From Acidobacteriota bacterium (GTDB taxonomy: Bacteria > Acidobacteriota > Terriglobia > Bryobacterales > Bryobacteraceae), in assembly GCA_025352795.1 (NCBI GenBank), contig JANXSF010000026.1, positions 1 through 64,000 of the forward strand: a stretch of 64,000 nucleotides of DNA, written 5' to 3'. Below are positions 58,797 to 64,000 of this stretch, one piece after another. Made by a program: the position numbers and the translations under genes. Positions within the stretch are counted from its first letter, which is position 1; every line of letters begins with the position of its first letter. The notes beneath the pieces were generated by a model. That model ran no database searches, was not told where the DNA came from, and saw nothing but the letters and a program-made list of their open reading frames with translations.

Positions 58797-58821
58797 GGGT
58801 TGATTGTTGATTGAATGGCGA

Positions 58822-61800
58822 CTAGAACAGTAGCCGGACACCGACGCGGAGGTCGCGAGGAGCTTGGAAGGCACCTGAACCACCTGCGCGGTAATTTCCA
58901 CCGGCAAGCCCATAAATTGGGTTGTAGGGGGAGGCGCCGCCATTTGCTGGGAATACAAACTTCTTGACGTCATAGCCGGCAAAGAATGTATTCAAAGGCA
59001 GAGCCGCTTCTGTAATTGCTCCAGCGCGGTTGATTTGCGATACGCGAGCAATCTGAGTTGCCTGATTGAAGACGTTGATCGCGTTTGCTTCAAACTTAAC
59101 GCTCGTCCGTTCGCTCAACTTCACAGTATGAGAGACGGCGAAGTCAGTCTGTGTTAAAAATGGAGTTCTTCCTAAATCTCCGCGGCCCAAGGGGTAAGTT
59201 GGTGCAGAGAGATAAATCACGGAAGTGGAATCCAGCGAGCCACTAAAAGCACTTTGGCTGAGGCCAAAGTTCGTGCTACCCATCTTGGTTACGAAATCAC
59301 GATTTAAGAACAACTTGATTTCGTGCGGACGATCCGTAGCCAGACGGCCATACACGTTTTTCTGGCTGCCTGAAGCATCGAAATAGTAGTACGGCAGATC
59401 GAAGGCACGGGATACGCCAGGCTGCGAGCGACCCGATTCATCGGAGTTCGCCAGACCGGACCAGTTACCGTAAAGACGGCTCAGGGTGTAGGATGCCAAC
59501 AGGTTGGTCTTGGCAACGGTGCCATAGACGCGGAATTCAACTGCATCATATTGACGTTTTGCTTCGGGAACTAAGAATTCCTTGCCGTTCGGGGTCTTGG
59601 CTCCATAGACGCTCTTGGTATTGCGAGTTTCGCCAAAGCCAGGATTGCCGATAAGGTAAACTTCGCTACCGTCCGTATCCAACACACCGATGTCTTCAAT
59701 ACCCTTCAGAACATCGTTTCGTGTGTAGCGAACACTAAAATTGAGCCGTGAAGCCAATTGATGTTCCAACGTGACATTGAAACGTCGGCTGGTCATTGGT
59801 TTAATGTTTGGATCAATACCGTCCAACTCGCCCTGAGCATTGATAGGGATGCTGCGGTTGTCGTACTTGGTAACTTCAGTCCCAAGCGCACCAGGAGATG
59901 CTTTGCCAAGTGATAAAACGTTCGGACTGTTTAGCAGGTACACATGGCTAACCCAAAAATCGCCGCCGAAAGATCCACGTGCCAATTCGTATTTCATTAC
60001 GTCATAGAACAAACCGTAGCTTCCGGACAACTTCCACTTACCGTCGCCCAGTATGTCATATGCAACACCAATGCGAGGAGCAATTTTGTCACCCCAGCCA
60101 AAAGCCACAGGATTAGCAATCTTCTTGCCATTGACGGTTGGTGTATAGGGAGGTAGGAACTCATTTTCAAATCGCGCGCCTAAGTTCAGTGTCAATTTTT
60201 TGCTGACACGCCACGTGTCTTGCAAGTAGAAGCCTTGATTGCGACCATTCACTTTGTTGTCATGGCGGACACCATCTTGCCAAATGTAATAACCATAGGT
60301 TCCTTTGGCGTTATTGATAGGACCGCGGGAGAAGGAATCACCCCAGAAAATGTCGAACTGGCCATTGGCATAATCATCCTTAACGTTGTTGCCAACACGA
60401 GCCAATTGGTAGCCGAACTTGAAGGTATGCTGTTGACCTTTGAAGCTCGCAATTTTCGAAGCATCCAAATAGACGTTGTGGCGAATGGTCTGGTCGTACA
60501 GAGTACCAAAGGTACTGGAAACGTTAGTATAACCATTTCCTCCTGCGACCTCAGCCGGGATCGCCAAACCAGCAGCGGTGGAGGCAGTGCGGTAAATGTT
60601 GTAAGGAGCACCGGCTAGACCGTAGTTCAGGTTTTTGTCATTTTGGTATTTGTAGCCGTAACGCGCACTCAAAAGAAACGTGCTGTTGACTGCATAGTTG
60701 GCAGATGCCGTATAGGCTGTTGAAGGTTGCCACCCGCCTTGCACTGTGAGGTCGTTCGATGGAGCCGCAATTCGAGGATCCACATTCAAAAGGACACCCT
60801 TCTGACGCTGTGGGGTCCAGAAATAAGAAGTGTTTAACTGCAATTTAGCAGAAGGATTGATATCAACACGGCTTAAAAAGTAATGGTTGGTATCTTCTTT
60901 GTTGGAAATCTTTGTTCCCACAGTTCCACCGTAGCGAACGATACGTTCTGTCTTGACGAAAGAGGGCAGGTAGCCTGCGGTGAAGAAAACTTTGTCCTTG
61001 ATCAATTTGCCATTGATAATTCCACCTGGCCAAAATGTGCGGAAGGTATCTTTATTCGGAGAGAAAAAGTCTGCAACGTTCGCGCTTAAAGGCGAGCGTT
61101 TATAATAACCACGTGGCCTGGGGACCATCTGGTTATTCTGAAATTGCAACATGAATTGGCCGTGGAAATCGTTAGCACCAGGACGAGTGACCACGTTAAT
61201 CACTCCACCTGTTGCTCCGCCATATTGCGCTTCGAAGCCACTGCTTTTCACTTCAATCTCTTGTATGAACTCTGGCGGAATTGCATTCTGTTGACGGAGG
61301 GCACCGGACCGTACATCGGTCACATCCACGCCATCGATGACGAATGAATTTTCCGAACCACTTGCTCCGTCAACCTGATAACCACCGACTCCAGCGGTAC
61401 CATTCTTTGTTTCCTGACGAACGCCAGGGGCAATACCCAAAAGGGTATTAAAAGAACGCCCTGTGGGAAGCTTTTCCAGTTCTGTCCTTGTAATATTGAC
61501 GGCAGTACGAGCCGAAGTCACGTCCAGCGATTGCGCCGATTCCGTCACTTCCACAGTTTGAGCAACCATCCCGACAACCAACTTGGCATTTAAATCGACT
61601 TGCGAGCCCAGACGAACGTCAACGTTAACCAGCTTGGTGGTCTGAAAACCTTCCTTGGTAATTGTAACCGTGTACATTCCGGGTGAAAGTGCACCGAAAA
61701 TAAAGCGACCGTTGGAATCGGTCATCACCGTGATTGGTGTTGGTTGGACGTCGCTCACAGCGCTTAACTTGACACCGGCAACAACACCGCCGCTGGCGTC

Positions 61801-61920
61801 TGTAATCGTTCCGAGAACCTTACCCTTGTTTTCCTGACCGTAAATAAGACTTGCCGTGCTCAAAAGCAGGGCAAGCGAAAGAGCGCTAACGCGCTTTACT
61901 GCATTCCTAAATAGCATCAT
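58822..61920 (-). CDS. TonB-dependent receptor with carboxypeptidase-regulatory domain
   Basis: A 1032-residue outer-membrane receptor. A signal peptide ends LIYGQEN. A CarboxypepD_reg domain follows (GKVLGTITDASGGVVAGVKL, FIFGALSPGMYTVTITKEGF). The plug has ITRTELEKLPTGRSFNTLLG, GSENSFVIDGVDVTDVRSGA and GFEAQYGGATGGVINVVTRP. A barrel follows that ends VGVRLLF. All elements of a functional receptor are present; the ligand is unknown. Two ATGs are adjacent at the start, with GGGAAAGG seven bases upstream. A strong terminator follows at 58769-58796. Confidence 0.9.
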   Translation of the reverse strand: MMLFRNAVKRVSALSLALLLSTASLIYGQENKGKVLGTITDASGGVVAGVKLSAVSDVQPTPITVMTDSNGRFIFGALSPGMYTVTITKEGFQTTKLVNVDVRLGSQVDLNAKLVVGMVAQTVEVTESAQSLDVTSARTAVNITRTELEKLPTGRSFNTLLGIAPGVRQETKNGTAGVGGYQVDGASGSENSFVIDGVDVTDVRSGALRQQNAIPPEFIQEIEVKSSGFEAQYGGATGGVINVVTRPGANDFHGQFMLQFQNNQMVPRPRGYYKRSPLSANVADFFSPNKDTFRTFWPGGIINGKLIKDKVFFTAGYLPSFVKTERIVRYGGTVGTKISNKEDTNHYFLSRVDINPSAKLQLNTSYFWTPQRQKGVLLNVDPRIAAPSNDLTVQGGWQPSTAYTASANYAVNSTFLLSARYGYKYQNDKNLNYGLAGAPYNIYRTASTAAGLAIPAEVAGGNGYTNVSSTFGTLYDQTIRHNVYLDASKIASFKGQQHTFKFGYQLARVGNNVKDDYANGQFDIFWGDSFSRGPINNAKGTYGYYIWQDGVRHDNKVNGRNQGFYLQDTWRVSKKLTLNLGARFENEFLPPYTPTVNGKKIANPVAFGWGDKIAPRIGVAYDILGDGKWKLSGSYGLFYDVMKYELARGSFGGDFWVSHVYLLNSPNVLSLGKASPGALGTEVTKYDNRSIPINAQGELDGIDPNIKPMTSRRFNVTLEHQLASRLNFSVRYTRNDVLKGIEDIGVLDTDGSEVYLIGNPGFGETRNTKSVYGAKTPNGKEFLVPEAKRQYDAVEFRVYGTVAKTNLLASYTLSRLYGNWSGLANSDESGRSQPGVSRAFDLPYYYFDASGSQKNVYGRLATDRPHEIKLFLNRDFVTKMGSTNFGLSQSAFSGSLDSTSVIYLSAPTYPLGRGDLGRTPFLTQTDFAVSHTVKLSERTSVKFEANAINVFNQATQIARVSQINRAGAITEAALPLNTFFAGYDVKKFVFPANGGASPYNPIYGLAGGNYRAGGSGAFQAPRDLRVGVRLLF

Positions 61921-62417
61921 ACCTTTCCCTCTCCCAACGGACCCAGCCTGATAAGCTTTATCCGCGACTTCAAAATTTTCTATCCATGTTCTGAACAGTT
62001 TTCTTGAAAATTGCCCAGTCCGTTCTTAACGGCTGTAAGGCTCCACTTCTTTAACCCTATGCAACCTTGCGGCCAAAGGGCTTTCCCGTCGAAACACCCA
62101 GATCCACATTCAGTACCAGAAAATGGAGCTTCTACAGGAAATTAACCATAGAGTAACACAGCCGATGTCAAAGGAAAGAAACGGTTATCGCAAGGTATAG
62201 TACTGTGGCACTAGTAAAGACGAGGGTCTACAAATTTCAGGATAATATAACCCGAAATAGCGAGGGCTTAGGACTTGCAAGCAATGGGTTGTTGCTCATC
62301 GCTATGAAATCCCATAGACGGGAAATACGGAGAAGAAGTGGTTCAGCCTCTAAACATTAAAATATCTTTATTATTTGGAACCCACTCGTATGTGGGTGTA
62401 TCTTTCGTACTTTTGTT
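61921..62417. other. Intergenic stretch between receptor and outer-membrane protein genes
   Basis: About 500 AT-rich bases with no supported gene in any frame. The right part should contain the receptor promoter on the minus strand. Near the left-hand gene's end, ACCCAC (62380-62385) and GTGGGT (62392-62397) form a 6-bp hairpin 20 bases past the stop of the gene at 62418, a weak terminator candidate. CCGTT-CTT-AACGG near 62013 is a short palindrome. Nothing else stands out. Confidence 0.4.
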
Positions 62418-63179
62418 TCAGAACCCGAATCGATAGCCAATGATAAACTTCACTATCAAGTGATCGGTGGCCTGGGTCACGCCCCATCCCACACCGGCAT
62501 TGAATTCCCAATTTGGGCCGAAATCGATCTCCAAAGTGGGGATGAACTGCTGTTGCTGGTCTCGCAGACGGTCGAATCCGGTGATGGGTCCGTAGTTGCC
62601 GTAATATTCCAGCCCCAACGCCACCTTCTTAGTAAGCTCGCCAGATACCTTAAAATTGGGTGAAAACTCGAAACCCTTGTTAGTGTTCAACCCTTTTATG
62701 GATCGAACCAGCGTCGGGTTGAACGATGCGTAATAGCGGCCAACTTTTTTGTCGATGATGGGACGAAGTTCGTAGTCCCATGGGTCTTCGGTGAACTTTT
62801 TAGAGATGTAGCCGATTTCCTGGGACAGGCTGACCCCGACATGCCATTTCCAGGCTTCAGGAATCCGAAAGCGCGGGCGGATGTGAACGCCTACCGGTTT
62901 ATAACCGGCAGAAGGAAGATAACTTGAAAAATAGTAGAAGCCAATTTCGCTCCAGTCATTCAGCCCATGCGTTATTTCCAGAGTTTCATTGAGCATGTGG
63001 TGGGTGGGGTAAACGCCGTTGGTGCTTTCCTTGGAACCTTGAAAGGTAAAGTTGGTATGCAACTCCACCATAGTTTTCTTCGGTTCCACGGTTTCTGATC
63101 CATACACCTGGATTTCATACCCTTGCCCCCAACACACTTTAGCCAATGCAAAGCCGAACATTGCAACTTTCAGACCCAA
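62418..63179 (-). CDS. Probable outer-membrane beta-barrel protein
   Basis: A 253-residue exported protein. Alternating hydrophobic strands fill the sequence (WSEIGFYYFSSYLPS, WHVGVSLSQEIGYI, NFKVSGELTKKVALGLEYYG, WEFNAGVGWGV) and it ends with the aromatic IVKFIIGYRFGF, a typical barrel terminus. I favour the TTG at 63177-63179 (LGLKVAMFGFALAKVCWGQG as signal, GAGG upstream). The ATG at 63159-63161 is an alternative. The longest open frame would begin inside the repeat cluster and lacks a signal peptide. The family is not recognised; it resembles transporter-like or DUF-type barrels. Confidence 0.65.
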   Translation of the reverse strand: MGLKVAMFGFALAKVCWGQGYEIQVYGSETVEPKKTMVELHTNFTFQGSKESTNGVYPTHHMLNETLEITHGLNDWSEIGFYYFSSYLPSAGYKPVGVHIRPRFRIPEAWKWHVGVSLSQEIGYISKKFTEDPWDYELRPIIDKKVGRYYASFNPTLVRSIKGLNTNKGFEFSPNFKVSGELTKKVALGLEYYGNYGPITGFDRLRDQQQQFIPTLEIDFGPNWEFNAGVGWGVTQATDHLIVKFIIGYRFGF

Positions 63180-63265
63180 GAAGTCACACCTCTGATAGAT
63201 AGTATCGCAAAATACGTTTGGACTCGCCGCAAGGGCAAAGTCGCGACTGGAGGTTACGTGAATGA

Positions 63266-63452
63266 AGCCAAGAGGGGACACGCTGGTCTACCGACTCGCT
63301 GAGAGCAATTGTGCATTGAGGGGAGAGTTCGGTTGCTTGGGCCAGACCAGCATGTCCCCACTTGGCTTGCAATTGTGCGGTTGGGGGATTCGGTTGCTTG
63401 GGCCAAGCCAGTATGTTCCCCCTTTGGAGCAGACAGGCAGGGATGCCTGTCT
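63266..63452. repeat. Cluster of inverted and direct repeats
   Basis: Three nested features. A 24-bp inverted repeat at 63266-63289 and 63344-63367 has two mismatches (AGCCAAG...GGTCT). A direct repeat of about 33 bases at 63328-63360 and 63389-63422 starts TTCGGTTGCTTGGGCCA and lies 61 bases apart. A short hairpin AGACAGGC (63431-63438) and GCCTGTCT (63445-63452) closes the cluster. The GCCTGTC unit resembles the GCCTGTCCCAC tail beside the 49712-49901 element. It fills the gap between the barrel and PilZ genes and looks like non-coding mobile or slippage-derived DNA. Confidence 0.65.
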
Positions 63453-63461
63453 CACCTCAAA

Positions 63462-63809
63462 TTAGTTCACAATGGCTGGTTGGGTTGCTGCTGTGCGGAA
63501 TTCGTATTGTTGGATTTCCATGGCGGCTCGGCCTTCTTCATAGCGAATGATGCGGCCTCGGGCGACTAGTTTCAGGGGGGTCTTGTTGTTGAGCTGGGCG
63601 GGCCAGTTAATTGCTACTTCTAAACGCTTACCTGGAAGCAACAGATGCTCCGACGTGAAAAGAATGCCTGAGGAGGACATGTTCATGGTAAGTCCCGCAC
63701 CAATTTCGTCCAGATTCTTTTTGTTCAGAACCTTGTAGCGCACTTCGCGCTCGATGGGGAAACGATCGGCTCCACGCCGGTCTGATTTGCTTCTATCTTC
63801 GTTTATCAT
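63462..63809 (-). CDS. PilZ-domain protein
   Basis: A 115-residue single-domain PilZ protein, a c-di-GMP receptor fold. The ligand motif R-x3-R is in RRGADRFPIEREVRYKV and the second motif in NMSSSGILF (usually (D/N)-x-S-x-x-G). The rest is the beta-barrel (LEVAINWPAQLNNKTPLKL, RGRIIRYEEGRAAMEIQ). The start choice is decided by the ribosome site: AAGGA is nine bases before the ATG at 63807-63809, but abuts the ATG at 63816-63818 with no spacing. It may modulate surface polysaccharide or motility; no direct partner is adjacent. Confidence 0.8.
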   Translation of the reverse strand: MINEDRSKSDRRGADRFPIEREVRYKVLNKKNLDEIGAGLTMNMSSSGILFTSEHLLLPGKRLEVAINWPAQLNNKTPLKLVARGRIIRYEEGRAAMEIQQYEFRTAATQPAIVN

Positions 63810-63910
63810 GTTGATCATTCCTTCTACTTGTTGACTTGGGCTGGAATCGCACTTGCTTCTGTTTCAGTAGAATGAGGTCTAAGCCCTATTCTCTCAATAG
63901 GAGGGGCGGT

Positions 63911-64000
63911 TCAATTGGGATCGATAAGAGTCCCACTTGGAGTTAGTACTCGCATGGCCTCGGTTCCATGAAACTGAAACTGCATGATTGAGTAAGTGAT
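63911..64000 (-). CDS. Possible C-terminal end of a gene running off the window
   Basis: A minus-strand frame open from the window edge to a TGA at 63911-63913. It reads 29 residues ending FHGTEAMRVLTPSGTLIDPN. Composition looks coding, but 29 residues are too few to be sure or to name a family. CCTATT (63885-63890) and AATAGG (63896-63901) form a hairpin just downstream, in the position of a weak terminator. Confidence 0.35.
   Translation of the reverse strand: MTYSIMQFQFHGTEAMRVLTPSGTLIDPN

Noticed and set aside
63328-63422. Two spaced direct repeats considered as a mini CRISPR array
   Set aside because: Only two imperfect copies are present, unit and spacer lengths do not fit, and there is no cas gene in the window.
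193-64000. tRNA, rRNA or riboswitch genes in the intergenic regions
   Set aside because: I read the larger gaps for cloverleaf arms, conserved rRNA stretches and common riboswitch cores and saw none; a covariance-model scan would be decisive.

Overview
The window reads as a chromosomal segment of an Acidobacteriota member, probably close to Bryobacter/Solibacter. This is inferred from content, not from a marker gene. The indicators are two very large TonB-dependent receptors with an N-terminal carboxypeptidase-regulatory domain, an ECF sigma factor beside a Ser/Thr kinase with a long C-terminal half, a winged-helix/TM/TPR regulator, a PEP-CTERM protein, an MlrC-type M81 protein, and dispersed short palindromic repeats. 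I found no rRNA, tRNA, CRISPR array or complete insertion sequence.

Layout. 1-4105: a truncated exported protein, a multiply frameshifted exported-protein pseudogene, a ScyD/ScyE-like beta-propeller protein, and a divergent winged-helix/TPR regulator with a palindrome between the two. 4227-11045: one tightly packed minus-strand operon read as SPFH protein, AdoMet decarboxylase, two DUF4178 zinc-ribbon proteins, a 61-residue membrane protein, DUF350, a membrane-bound aminopropyltransferase and an FAD amine-oxidase-like protein. It looks like a polyamine/membrane system. 11189-12836: a DUF4143 ATPase bracketed by a perfect 24-bp direct repeat. 12901-18465: ECF sigma factor, kinase, an unknown small protein and a heme-motif lipoprotein. 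18563-24732: a DapA-family lyase, F0 ATP synthase genes (c, a, I, AtpZ) and dnaE. 24818-25671: an AbrB-type protein followed by a protein with the LSGC...His arrangement of CNF1/BLF1 deamidase toxins. 25676-28931: exported TPR, DUF4331 and PEP-CTERM proteins.

29202-36747: an SDR, a molybdate-type transporter operon (modB, modC, FmdE-like, ThiE-like), an M81 protein, an enolase-superfamily dehydratase, rpiA and an NTF2-like lipoprotein. 36778-37416: a relic that joins pieces of an RND adaptor and an RND pump. 37575-42147: a TonB receptor with a mannonate dehydratase-like enzyme. 42207-43054: a decayed toxin-antitoxin patch (Phd antitoxin, a PIN/antitoxin chimera, a hicB with a nonsense codon, a 14-bp palindrome). 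43375-51062: LolA-like protein and a type II secretion/type IV pilus-type operon (GspF, GspE, PilM/N/O-like, GspC-like, pseudopilin). The 5' end of the pseudopilin gene is made of dispersed repeats. 51187-53063: two metallophosphoesterases. 53075-58620: a Pel-like polysaccharide unit (HlyD-type adaptor, PelF, PelG, membrane protein). 58822-64000: a second TonB receptor, a probable outer-membrane beta-barrel, a repeat cluster, a PilZ protein and a truncated gene end.

The observations I would follow first are the CNF1/BLF1-like protein at 25063-25671, the polyamine/SPFH/DUF4178 operon at 4227-11045, the c subunit carrying a sodium-type ligand set, and the several traces of genome decay and repeat insertion. 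All family calls are from reading the sequences; no database search was run.
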